NCBI GenBank assembly: GCA_051878835.1
Contig: JBJEKW010000055.1
Location: 1-46,292, forward strand
DNA length: 46,292 nucleotides
Direction of reading: 5' to 3'
Source of the DNA: Olsenella_K sp051878835
Lineage (GTDB): Bacteria > Actinomycetota > Coriobacteriia > Coriobacteriales > Atopobiaceae
Below, one piece after another: positions 25,158 through 32,204 of the stretch. A program made the translations under genes and the position numbers. Every line of letters starts with the position of its first letter. Within the stretch, counting starts at the first letter, position 1. Below the pieces are notes generated by a model. The model searched no databases. It saw only the letters and a list, made by a program, of their open reading frames with translations, and was not told where the DNA came from.

Positions 25158-25970
25158 CTAGCAAGAAGAACCGCCCGCGTCGTCGCCCGCACCCAGCGCC
25201 CAGCAAATCCCGCGAGCCATGCGCCCATCCGGGTCGGTGAAGTGGTTGCCGGGGTTCAGCTGGAAGGTCGAGCTCACGCCCAGGCTCTCTACCTGCGCCT
25301 CGATGCGCTCCGTCGCCGTCCGCACCGTTCGCATGGCGCGATTTCTGCCCTTGTCCTCGTCCGCCCCCACCGAGAAGTACATGCGCTCGACGCTTTGCGA
25401 CAGCGGATGCTGGCAGGCGTAGTCCGCGAAGTCCGGATACCACAGCGAGCCCGACGCGCTGGCGACCCGCTGGAACGCGTCGCAGTTGAACGCCGCCCAC
25501 GTGGCAAAGAGCCCCGCCAAAGAGTAGCCAGCAATGGTGCGCAAGAAGGACGGCTGGCTCGCAGCATCCTGCCCACCCGCATCCCGCGCCGAAAGCCTCA
25601 GTGCCAGCAGGGCCTCGGTCTGCGGCATCACCTGCTCCTGCAGCAGCGCCAGCTGGCGGTCGGCATGGCCGCCGAACGGCTGCCCCTTGCGAAACACGGG
25701 AGGGGCAGGCCACGGGGTCATCTGGTCGTCCCAATTTCGGGGCGCCACAGCCACCAGGCAGAAGTCGGAACATCCCATCTGGCGGCAAAGTTGCCACACG
25801 GGCTGCCCTTCTCCGTCAAATATATGCAGGTAGACAACGTTGATGCGAGTTGGCACGGCGGTTCGGGAACAGTCCTCGGAGTCAGCCACAGCATGAAGTG
25901 TGTTCTTCTCGACAGCCTCGTCCCAGTAGACGTAGACGTCGTTGTCCTGCACCTGAAAGCTGTCCCTCAT
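25158..25970 (-). CDS. Esterase (EstA/FrsA-like alpha/beta hydrolase)
   Basis: About 270 residues of the putative-esterase family (esterase D-like). The nucleophile elbow is in TIAGYSLAGLFATWAAF (G-x-S-x-G). A C-terminal His in LNPGNHFTDPDGRMARG and an Asp in SVGADED are likely triad members. The N-terminal part has NVVYLHIFDGEGQPVWQLC, typical of these enzymes. No signal peptide, so cytosolic. The ATG at 25970 has GGGAGCAAGC upstream; the longer frame before it is Arg/Gly-rich and discarded. It is transcribed after nitrilase across a 62-base gap that contains a hairpin. Substrate unknown, possibly siderophore or acyl esters. Confidence 0.8.
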   Translation of the reverse strand: MRDSFQVQDNDVYVYWDEAVEKNTLHAVADSEDCSRTAVPTRINVVYLHIFDGEGQPVWQLCRQMGCSDFCLVAVAPRNWDDQMTPWPAPPVFRKGQPFGGHADRQLALLQEQVMPQTEALLALRLSARDAGGQDAASQPSFLRTIAGYSLAGLFATWAAFNCDAFQRVASASGSLWYPDFADYACQHPLSQSVERMYFSVGADEDKGRNRAMRTVRTATERIEAQVESLGVSSTFQLNPGNHFTDPDGRMARGICWALGAGDDAGGSSC

Positions 25971-25992
25971 GCTTGCTCCCAACTCGCTCGTG

Positions 25993-26024
25993 CAAAATGG
26001 ACCCGCCGCAAAGGCGGCAGGTCC
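25993..26024 (-). terminator. Hairpin between nitrilase and esterase genes
   Basis: Minus-strand GGACCTGCCGCC / GGCGGGTCC type stem with a TTTG-like loop (26024-25999) followed by ATTTTG. The T-run is short, so it may be a partial terminator or an mRNA-processing hairpin. Confidence 0.55.
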
Positions 26025-26032
26025 AACGGCCG

Positions 26033-26965
26033 CTAGATGTCGTTCACCTGCAGGCGTAGCACGTCCGGCCTGGCGTAGTGGCCCACCGGGTCGAACTCCC
26101 ACTTGCTGGCGGCGACCTCCTGCATCTGCAGGTCGGCATACAGGATGCCAGACTGGTCCCACAGCGGCTCGGCGCCGTGCACGTAGTGGCCGTACGGGTC
26201 CACGACGCAGCTGCCTCCGCGGTAGATCACGTCCGGCAGCGCCTCCACCTCCTCAGGATACTGCAGGTCGGAGGGGTAGTCCGCCTTCGTGATGTACGGC
26301 GCGCAGTTCACGACGTAGCAGCGGCCCTCCAGAGCGATGTGGCGCACGGTGGCCTGCCACTCTTCGTTGCCGTTCGTGTTTGGTGCCAAATAGATCGTAA
26401 CGCCCTTCTGGTACAACGCCACGCGGGCCAGCGGCATGTAGTTCTCCCAGCAGATCAGCGTGCCCATGGGACCCCACGGCGTCTGCGACACGGGGAAGTA
26501 GCGGTCCTGCGCGTCACCCCACACTAGGCGCTCGGCCCCGGTGGGCTTCAGCTTCCTATGCCAGGCGTCCAGCCTGCCCTGCGGGTCAAAGACCAGGTTC
26601 GTGTTGTACAGGGTGCCACTGACGGCGTCGCGCTCCGAGATGCCGATGCTGACCCAAGAGCCCACCTCGCGCGCGGCGTCGGCGATGGCCGTGGTCTCGG
26701 GACCGCCCACGACCAGCGAGCCGTCGTAGTAGCGCTTCCAGTCCAGCTGGCCCTCGGGCTTCCTCATGCCCACCACAAAGCCGAAGGTCAGGCCGTGGGG
26801 ATAGCCCGGAACCAGCAGCTCGGGCAGCACGATGAGGTCGCTGGGGTGCTCTCGCCCGACGCGACGGATGGCGTCCAGTGCGGAGCTCAGGCAGGCCTCC
26901 TTGTTGAAAATGGTCGGATGGGACTGCACGACCGCAATCTTGCACACGTCTGCCAGGTCCTTCAT
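26033..26965 (-). CDS. Nitrilase-superfamily carbon-nitrogen hydrolase
   Basis: 310 residues. The Glu-Lys-Cys triad is visible: Glu in VLPELLVPGYPHG, Lys in HRKLKPTGAERLVWGD, Cys in LICWENYMPLARVALYQKG. The segment KLKPTGAERLVWGD and the WEN after Cys place it in the true nitrilase/cyanide-hydratase branch rather than with amidases. It hydrolyses nitriles to acids plus ammonia, or forms amides. The start at 26965 has AAAGGA upstream. It heads a leftward set with an esterase and an NlpC-like protein. Confidence 0.9.
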   Translation of the reverse strand: MKDLADVCKIAVVQSHPTIFNKEACLSSALDAIRRVGREHPSDLIVLPELLVPGYPHGLTFGFVVGMRKPEGQLDWKRYYDGSLVVGGPETTAIADAAREVGSWVSIGISERDAVSGTLYNTNLVFDPQGRLDAWHRKLKPTGAERLVWGDAQDRYFPVSQTPWGPMGTLICWENYMPLARVALYQKGVTIYLAPNTNGNEEWQATVRHIALEGRCYVVNCAPYITKADYPSDLQYPEEVEALPDVIYRGGSCVVDPYGHYVHGAEPLWDQSGILYADLQMQEVAASKWEFDPVGHYARPDVLRLQVNDI

Positions 26966-27353
26966 GGGGGTCCTTTCCCTGGGGCGCCGTTAGCTTTTGC
27001 CGCCCGCCGCAGCTGGCTGCAACCTGCCACAGCTTGCCGCAACCCGCCGCGCAACCTGCTACAGCGGGCCGTCAACCTGCCGCGCAACCTGCCACAACCA
27101 GCCGCAACACCGAACGGACTCGTCTGCTAAATGCCATAAGGCGCCAAACATTTCCCGTGTGTACACCCTAGCGCATCGCAAGGATTTACCTAGGCTCGTC
27201 ACGAGGTTTTACCAAAGCCTGAGCGATTCTTGCTTGACAATTCTGGACGCGATGTTATTGTTAATAATTGTTCCTAATAAAGGAGCAAGCCGAGTGCAAG
27301 AAGGGACTTCATTCGGCTTGGAGGGAAACCTCCCATCAGAGAGAGGAAACATC
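26966..27353. other. Divergent intergenic region upstream of rubrerythrin
   Basis: From 26997 to ~27115 it is a low-complexity run of GCAACCTGCCACA-like units. From ~27190 it becomes AT-rich and carries the rubrerythrin promoter and operator. The leader contains a GGAGGGAAACCTCC hairpin (27320-27333). Confidence 0.6.
27234..27290 (+). promoter_or_regulatory. Rubrerythrin promoter with AT-rich dyad operator
   Basis: TTGACA (27234-27239), 16 bases, TATTGT (27256-27261). A dyad TTATT-GTT-AATAA (27255-27267) overlaps the -10 box, and a second AATAA half-site follows at ~27285. The placement fits a repressor of the PerR/Fur or similar type, expected for a peroxide-detoxifying gene. The regulator identity is inferred. 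Confidence 0.7.
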
Positions 27354-27914
27354 ATGAAGTTTGTCTGCCCCGTTTGCGGTTACGTTGAGGAGTTCGACGG
27401 CGACGAGCTGCCCGCCGACTACAAGTGCCCCCAGTGTGGCTGCCCCGGCTCCAAGTTCACCAAGCAGGCCGACACGATGACCTGGGCCTCCGAGCACGTC
27501 GTGGGCGTCGGCAAGCTGGAGGGTGTGCCCGAGGACATCGTCGAGGACCTGCGCGCCAACTTCAACGGCGAGTGCTCCGAGGTCGGCATGTACCTGGCCA
27601 TGAGCCGCGTCGCCATGCGCGAGGGCTACCCCGAGGTCGGCATGTACTACCGCCAGGCTGCCTTCGAGGAGGCCGACCACGCTTCTCGCTTCGCCGAGCT
27701 GCTGGGTGAGGTCGTCACCGACTCGACCAAGAAGAACCTCCAGATGCGCGTCGAGGCCGAGAACGGCGCCACCGCCGGCAAGACCGACCTCGCCAAGCGC
27801 GCCAAGGCTGCCAACCTGGACGCCATCCACGACACCGTGCACGAGATGGCACGCGACGAGGCCCGTCACGGCAAGGCCTTCGCCGGCCTGCTGAAGCGCT
27901 ACTTCGGCGAGTAG
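27354..27914 (+). CDS. Reverse rubrerythrin
   Basis: 186 residues with inverted domain order. The N-terminal rubredoxin-like iron site has Cys5, Cys8 (CPVCGY), Cys25 and Cys28 (CPQCGC). The C-terminal ferritin-like diiron domain shows Glu in FNGECSEVGMYLAMSR, FEEADHASR and HEMARDEARHG. Reverse rubrerythrins in clostridia act as NADH-linked peroxide and oxygen reductases, protecting anaerobes in the cytoplasm. ATG 27354 has GAGAGG upstream. It has its own promoter with a dyad operator and a strong terminator, so it is monocistronic. Codon use is extremely biased to GC-ending codons, which suggests high expression. Confidence 0.94.
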   Translation: MKFVCPVCGYVEEFDGDELPADYKCPQCGCPGSKFTKQADTMTWASEHVVGVGKLEGVPEDIVEDLRANFNGECSEVGMYLAMSRVAMREGYPEVGMYYRQAAFEEADHASRFAELLGEVVTDSTKKNLQMRVEAENGATAGKTDLAKRAKAANLDAIHDTVHEMARDEARHGKAFAGLLKRYFGE

Positions 27915-27976
27915 TCGCGGCTAGGACGCACAGTCCGCAGCTAGAGCAACCATGCGGCAGCCAAGCAGCTGCAGCA

Positions 27977-28020
27977 AACGAGCGGGTCGAGAAGAACTTC
28001 TCGGCCCGCTCGTTCTTTTT
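27977..28020 (+). terminator. Strong intrinsic terminator of rubrerythrin
   Basis: Stem AACGAGCGGGTCGAGAAG paired with its complement across a two-base loop (27977-28014; one mismatch), followed by CTTTTT. Plus strand. Confidence 0.93.
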
Positions 28021-28133
28021 GCATAGCACCTGCGCGCGCCATTCGCGCCACACTTGCACGCGCCATCCACGCCCAAGCTTCTTGCCAGTACGCTACGGCA
28101 TGCTCTTCTTTCCCGGCACGTTCTTCTGCCCGT

Positions 28134-28985
28134 TTACTCTTGCATGAAGGTCGGCAGGGTGCCCGCGTCGGTCGCGCGCGCGATGTCCTCCAGCGCGGCG
28201 GCGACGGCATCGTCCTTCGACGCGCCGATGTGCCAGCGCGCCGCAGCCTTTATCTCGTCCGAGGCGTTCGCGACGGCAACGCCGTTCGGCACGGCCTGGA
28301 TCATGGCCAAGTCGTTCTCGGAGTCGCCAAAGCAGACCACTTCGGACAGCGCCACGCCCAGCGCCTCGGCCAGCGCATGCACGCTGGTGCCCTTGTCCCA
28401 GCCCGCGGGCGAGATGTCGATCAGCGGGGCGTTCGCGTTCGGCAGAACGAAGCCCAGCTCAGGGACCTCGTTGCGCAGGTGGTCGCGCAGGGCGCAACGC
28501 TCCTCGTAGCCGCCGGACACGTGGATGTTGGCCTTTATGTAGTGCACACCGGGATCCAGCTGCTGGCGAATCTGGCCGTTGGATTCCGAGAAGATCTGCT
28601 CGTCTTGCATGATTTTCTCGGGCACGCCAGAGTAGAGGACCGCTCGGCCGTCTCCCTGGACGTCGTAGATGGCCAGCGCCGCGTTGCCGCTCTCGTCCAG
28701 CAGGTGCTCCACGCGGACTAGGGCGTCGTAGGGCAGCTCCTTCACACCGACCTGGCGCCCATCCAGATGCAGAATCTGGCCGTTCGAGAAGGCGCCCGTG
28801 GCATAACAGGCCGAGTCGTTCGCGAACATCCAGCCCATTGCCGAGGGAATGCGCCCCGAGACGGGCCCAAAGTGGATGCCGCGGTCCAGCAGCGCGTGAA
28901 TCGCGGCGCGAGCGCGCTCCGAGACGCAAGGCGCGCCGACGGGAATCAGGGTGTCATCGAGGTCGGTCAGGATCAGCTTTATCAC
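28134..28985 (-). CDS. Cof-type HAD hydrolase
   Basis: 283 residues of the HAD-IIB (Cof/SupH) class. Motif I is LILTDLDDTLIP, motif II lies around GPVSGRI, motif III is the Lys of WDKGTSV, and motif IV is CFGDSENDLAMI. The cap between motifs II and III is the IIB type. Such enzymes dephosphorylate sugar phosphates or FMN-like compounds in the cytoplasm. GTG 28985 is the start, with GAAAGAAG upstream. A LacI-type palindrome (29013-29028) lies 28 bases upstream, supporting a sugar-phosphate role. Convergent with rubrerythrin. Confidence 0.9.
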   Translation of the reverse strand: MIKLILTDLDDTLIPVGAPCVSERARAAIHALLDRGIHFGPVSGRIPSAMGWMFANDSACYATGAFSNGQILHLDGRQVGVKELPYDALVRVEHLLDESGNAALAIYDVQGDGRAVLYSGVPEKIMQDEQIFSESNGQIRQQLDPGVHYIKANIHVSGGYEERCALRDHLRNEVPELGFVLPNANAPLIDISPAGWDKGTSVHALAEALGVALSEVVCFGDSENDLAMIQAVPNGVAVANASDEIKAAARWHIGASKDDAVAAALEDIARATDAGTLPTFMQE

Positions 28986-29012
28986 GGGGCGGCTTCTTTC
29001 GATGTGGTTTCA

Positions 29013-29028
29013 GACGAAACGTTTCGTC
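29013..29028. promoter_or_regulatory. LacI-family-type operator
   Basis: Perfect 16-bp palindrome GACGAAACGTTTCGTC just upstream of the HAD gene, directly downstream of a TAACAT -10-like box on the minus strand. The core GAAACGTTTC is typical of LacI/GalR-family sites. Confidence 0.65.
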
Positions 29029-29230
29029 CCCATGTTAACCGCGGACATGCGGCGGCGCGTAAGCGGTTGGCGTTTTTCTCGATAGCTGCACGACAGGTCG
29101 CCCCCCCACTGCCGCATTGGCGCCATCATTCACAGCGTCAATCAAATGCACCTCGCAAATGCATTCGCTGCCTAGAATGAAGTTACGCGCGAAATCCACG
29201 CGCGGTCAGAAGCAGAAAGGCAGGTCCATC

Positions 29231-30229
29231 ATGTGCCACAGAGTCGCACCAGTTCTGTTCAAGGAGCTGCAGCTGGCGCTGGACCTGTATGCCCAGACCG
29301 GCCACGCGCGCATCCCGCGCGACAACCCAGTGCCCAAGGACGTCTACCCTGGCGCCAAGCTGGCCACCATCGTGCTGGCGCAGCCAGGCGAGAGTACCGA
29401 GTCGCCAGCGCCTCTCACGTCGAATTCGCTGCCTACAGCCGCCCTGTCAGCAAGCACTTTACCGGCAACGGCCCTGCCATCAAACGCACTGTCACCAACT
29501 TTCCCATCGACAAACGATCCGTCGCCACGTCTATCGTCGTCGAACCCTCAAGCGCCAAGGCCGCTCCAGTTGAAGGCCCAGGAGTTCACCTGGGGCTTCT
29601 CGCGCCAAGGCGACGGGCCGAACGAGCAGCAGTTTTCGCGCACCGGGCGTTCAGCTGACCACGAGCGCGCAGCAGGCTCCTGGCACCCAGCAGCCTCCGG
29701 GCGTCCGGCGAGCTCCGGACGCCCTACCAGCCCCAAGCGCCGCCTCGTCTTCAATACGCGCCTGGACACCGCCCTCTACCAGCTGCACAATGGTCGCGGC
29801 ATGTGGGCGGAACCCATCGCGCGGGGCCGCTGCCTGGTGCCGGTGCGCGCGTTCTACGAGTCGTGGACCCGCTCCGGCTCACCCGACCCCACCGGCAAGT
29901 CCGAGGTCAGGTTCTCGATGAACGGACATGGCATCTTTCTGCTGGCTGCGGTGGCCAGCGCGAACGAGGTCTCCATCGTGACGACCGAGCCGAACGCCGA
30001 CGTGGGCCGCGTCCACTCGCGGATGCCGCTGGTGCTGGGCCCCGGCGAGAGTTCCATCTGGCTGGGTCCCGACTTCGCGCAGCTGGCCGACCGTTCCAGC
30101 ATCCACCTGGCCGCCGAGCTGGTCGCCCCGCCCGCGCCTGCGAGCGGGCGCTCGCAGGCCCATTCGCGCTCACAAGCTCAGTCGCGTGCGCAAGCCCAGC
30201 TGCAAAACCAGACGCTCTTCCCCGAGTAG
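29231..30229 (+). CDS. SRAP-domain (YedK/HMCES-type) abasic-site protein with large inserts
   Basis: 332 residues against ~220 for E. coli YedK. The essential Cys2 follows Met1 (MCHRV) and forms the DNA-protein crosslink at abasic sites after Met removal. Other hallmarks: FTWGF (~120), FNTRLDTA (Asn175), CLVPVRAFYESW (Glu) and VHSRMPLVL (His). Low-complexity segments interrupt the fold: residues ~53-112 (Ser/Pro/Leu/Thr/Asn-rich), ~130-168, and a C-terminal Gln/Ala/Ser tail. All core motifs are intact, so shielding of abasic single-stranded DNA is plausible. The start is fixed by the need for Cys2. It is followed by a long gene-free stretch. Confidence 0.9.
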   Translation: MCHRVAPVLFKELQLALDLYAQTGHARIPRDNPVPKDVYPGAKLATIVLAQPGESTESPAPLTSNSLPTAALSASTLPATALPSNALSPTFPSTNDPSPRLSSSNPQAPRPLQLKAQEFTWGFSRQGDGPNEQQFSRTGRSADHERAAGSWHPAASGRPASSGRPTSPKRRLVFNTRLDTALYQLHNGRGMWAEPIARGRCLVPVRAFYESWTRSGSPDPTGKSEVRFSMNGHGIFLLAAVASANEVSIVTTEPNADVGRVHSRMPLVLGPGESSIWLGPDFAQLADRSSIHLAAELVAPPAPASGRSQAHSRSQAQSRAQAQLQNQTLFPE

Positions 30230-30411
30230 CCGCCCAAACGACCGGCGCCCTCAGCCGACGCTAGTCCGCCGTAGCGGCCAACGCTCTCAACCCGCAACGG
30301 CCCGCGCGAAAGTCGTATAACCAACAGCCACCCTAAGAGCAACATTTCATTAGCCGTTTTCTACTTGATATGGCTAGTCTCATATAAACGGGCTGCCATC
30401 TCGGCTCAAAC

Positions 30412-30507
30412 GTTCCCCCTTGTTCTACTTTGCTCGGTACCTTTTTGATCACAGCCGGGCAAGAAGAACAACCAAAACCGCACCGAACAAAGTTGCTCCG
30501 GACCAAC
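30412..30507. repeat. Dyad element copy 8 (96 bp)
   Basis: GTT 30412-30414 (12 bases before the arm instead of 11), arms 30427-30451 and 30469-30493, AAC 30505-30507. Arms pair at 18 of 25: the left arm has GGTACC and the right arm the GGTGCGG variant. The loop contains GGCAAGAAG. Confidence 0.9.
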
Positions 30508-30579
30508 CACTTCATTGCTCTTACGCATATACCCCCAATGGGTATTTATCGATATCAGCATCTGTCCAGCCCGTACGGT

Positions 30580-30674
30580 GTTATCCCAGCCCCACTTCGT
30601 TCGGTACCTTTTTGCTCGTTCTCGGGGAAGGCGGGCAACCAAAAAGGTACCGAACGAAGTTGCCCGAGGCCAAC
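30580..30674. repeat. Dyad element copy 9 (95 bp)
   Basis: GTT 30580-30582, arms 30594-30618 and 30636-30660, AAC 30672-30674. Arms pair at 23 of 25 and read ACTTCGTTCGG, with matching changes in both arms relative to copy 1. It starts 168 bases after copy 8. Confidence 0.93.
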
Positions 30675-31130
30675 TACATTGTCGCGCTCCCCCAATATAC
30701 CCTGTAGGGGTATACCTCTGTGCTAACTCATCCCCTTATGATTGGCCGTCTGCAGTCAGATGTTGGCTCGGTGCAAAGATCCCGCGAAGAAATCCGGTGC
30801 TGGAGCCCGATTCATTAGTCCGGTACGGAGGCCTATCGCAAATGCCCAATGCAGCAGCCCGGCACGAAACCCGATTCAGAGGCCGCATGCGGAATCCCAT
30901 TTCGGATGCAACCCCCGCTACCAGCCCCAAGGTGAACTCGTTCCCAAGTTTCCCAAACATCAAAGAAGAACGAATGCAGCCGAAACTGCAGTACCATGTG
31001 CCCTACCCTGCGGTCAGGGTAGGCATTTCAGCTCGAACCGAGCACTGCCATCCCAGTTGGCAACGCCGCCCAAGTACGCACGCGGCATATCACCCATCCG
31101 AAGCGACGTCACCACCCACGAAGGTCCAAC

Positions 31131-32204
31131 GTGTTAAATAACCCCGACAACACCCAGCGCCACGATGACGCCGTGTCCGAACAATTGGCGGCACCCGGCG
31201 AAACAGCATCGCCAGTCCAGCCGACTGCTACCCACGCATGCACCACCTCTCAGCCAGGCCGGCGCATCGCCGCCGAGGTGTTCTCGCTGGCCTGGCCCGT
31301 CATGCTTTCGTACGTGGCGGTGGGTATGCCCTGCGGCGTGCTGGCTGCGAAGGCAGGCATGGATCCGCTGATGAATTTCGTGCTGGGGCTGACGTTCCTC
31401 ACCGGCAGCGGCCAGTTCATGATGAGCAACTTGCTGCTGGCTGGCATCCCCATAGGCTCGGTCGTGGCATCGGTTTGCGCCATCTCGACGCGCTTCTCGC
31501 TGTACTCGGCGTCGCTCGCCCCATACCTGCAGCATTTTGGCAAGCCGCAGGCGCTGGCAATCTCGTGCACCTACTCAGAAGAGGCGTACGGCATCAGCCT
31601 GGGCAAGCTGGCCCATGGCGGAAACTGGACCTGGCGGCACGCACTGCTTTTGAACTTGACGGTTCAATTTACCTGGGCAATTTCGTGCACCCTTGGTGCA
31701 GCCCTGGGTTCCGTCGTCGACATACCCACCGCCATCGCCGGCTTCGCGATGACATCGCTCTTTGTATACCTGCTCTGCACTCAGTCGCGCACGGTCGGAA
31801 ACGCTTGCGCCATGGCGGGAGCGGCGGCAACGGTTTTCATTTGCAAGTGCGTCGGACTCACTGGGGTAGCCGTGCCCCTGGGGGCACTTGTGGGCATGGG
31901 GGCCGGAATGGCCTCGGCCCTGCTGCCGCACGATGACAAGAAAGCCACGAATTCGAGCGACGCCTCATCCTCGGCTAACGCTACAGGTTCGAGCAACGTT
32001 GCAACTTCTGGCCACGCTACAGGTTCGGACGACGTTGCAACTTCAGACAACGCTACGCGTGCAGACGAAGCTACGGTCGCCGGCAACGCTTCGGCATCTG
32101 ATGGCGCCGCAACTTTGGGCAATGCCGCAGGCTCCGACAGCGCTACGACCTCCGGCAACTTCGACTGTGACGTTTCCGCACCAAAAGGAGGCGACGCCCA
32201 GTGA
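31131..32204 (+). CDS. azlC: AzlC-family amino-acid exporter, large subunit, with repeat tail
   Basis: 357 residues. The AzlC fold spans residues ~45-265: AWPVMLSYVAVGMPCGVLA, GLTFLTGSGQFMMSNLLLAG, ISTRFSLYSASLAPYL and TYSEEAYGISLGKL are family hallmarks. With AzlD it exports branched-chain amino acids or analogues. A ~45-residue polar N-tail and a ~85-residue C-tail flank the membrane part. The C-tail consists of five 12-residue units (N-A-T-G-S... type), coded by a 36-bp tandem repeat. GTG 31131 has GAAGG seven bases upstream. The stop overlaps the azlD start by four bases (GTGA). Confidence 0.9.
   Translation: MLNNPDNTQRHDDAVSEQLAAPGETASPVQPTATHACTTSQPGRRIAAEVFSLAWPVMLSYVAVGMPCGVLAAKAGMDPLMNFVLGLTFLTGSGQFMMSNLLLAGIPIGSVVASVCAISTRFSLYSASLAPYLQHFGKPQALAISCTYSEEAYGISLGKLAHGGNWTWRHALLLNLTVQFTWAISCTLGAALGSVVDIPTAIAGFAMTSLFVYLLCTQSRTVGNACAMAGAAATVFICKCVGLTGVAVPLGALVGMGAGMASALLPHDDKKATNSSDASSSANATGSSNVATSGHATGSDDVATSDNATRADEATVAGNASASDGAATLGNAAGSDSATTSGNFDCDVSAPKGGDAQ
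31978..32157 (+). repeat. 36-bp in-frame tandem repeat, five units, in the azlC tail
   Basis: Units start at 31978, 32014, 32050, 32086 and 32122. The first two are close, with ACGCTACAGGTTCG starting each. The later ones are progressively diverged but keep the 36-bp period and Ala/Thr/Asn/Ser/Gly coding. Confidence 0.85.

Larger units (their letters stand above)
30230..31130. other. 0.9 kb gene-free stretch with dyad elements 8 and 9
   Basis: Dyad elements at 30412-30507 and 30580-30674 are each followed ~20 bases later by a small palindrome: ATACCC-GGGTAT at 30529-30545, and TATACCC-GGGTATA at 30696-30714. From 30720 to 31130 I see no structure or gene. I looked for a T-box or leucine-type leader before azlC and found none. 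Confidence 0.6.

Noticed and set aside
30675..31130. T-box or amino-acid leader upstream of azlC
   Set aside because: No T-box sequence, no specifier-like stem and no terminator with T-run were found.
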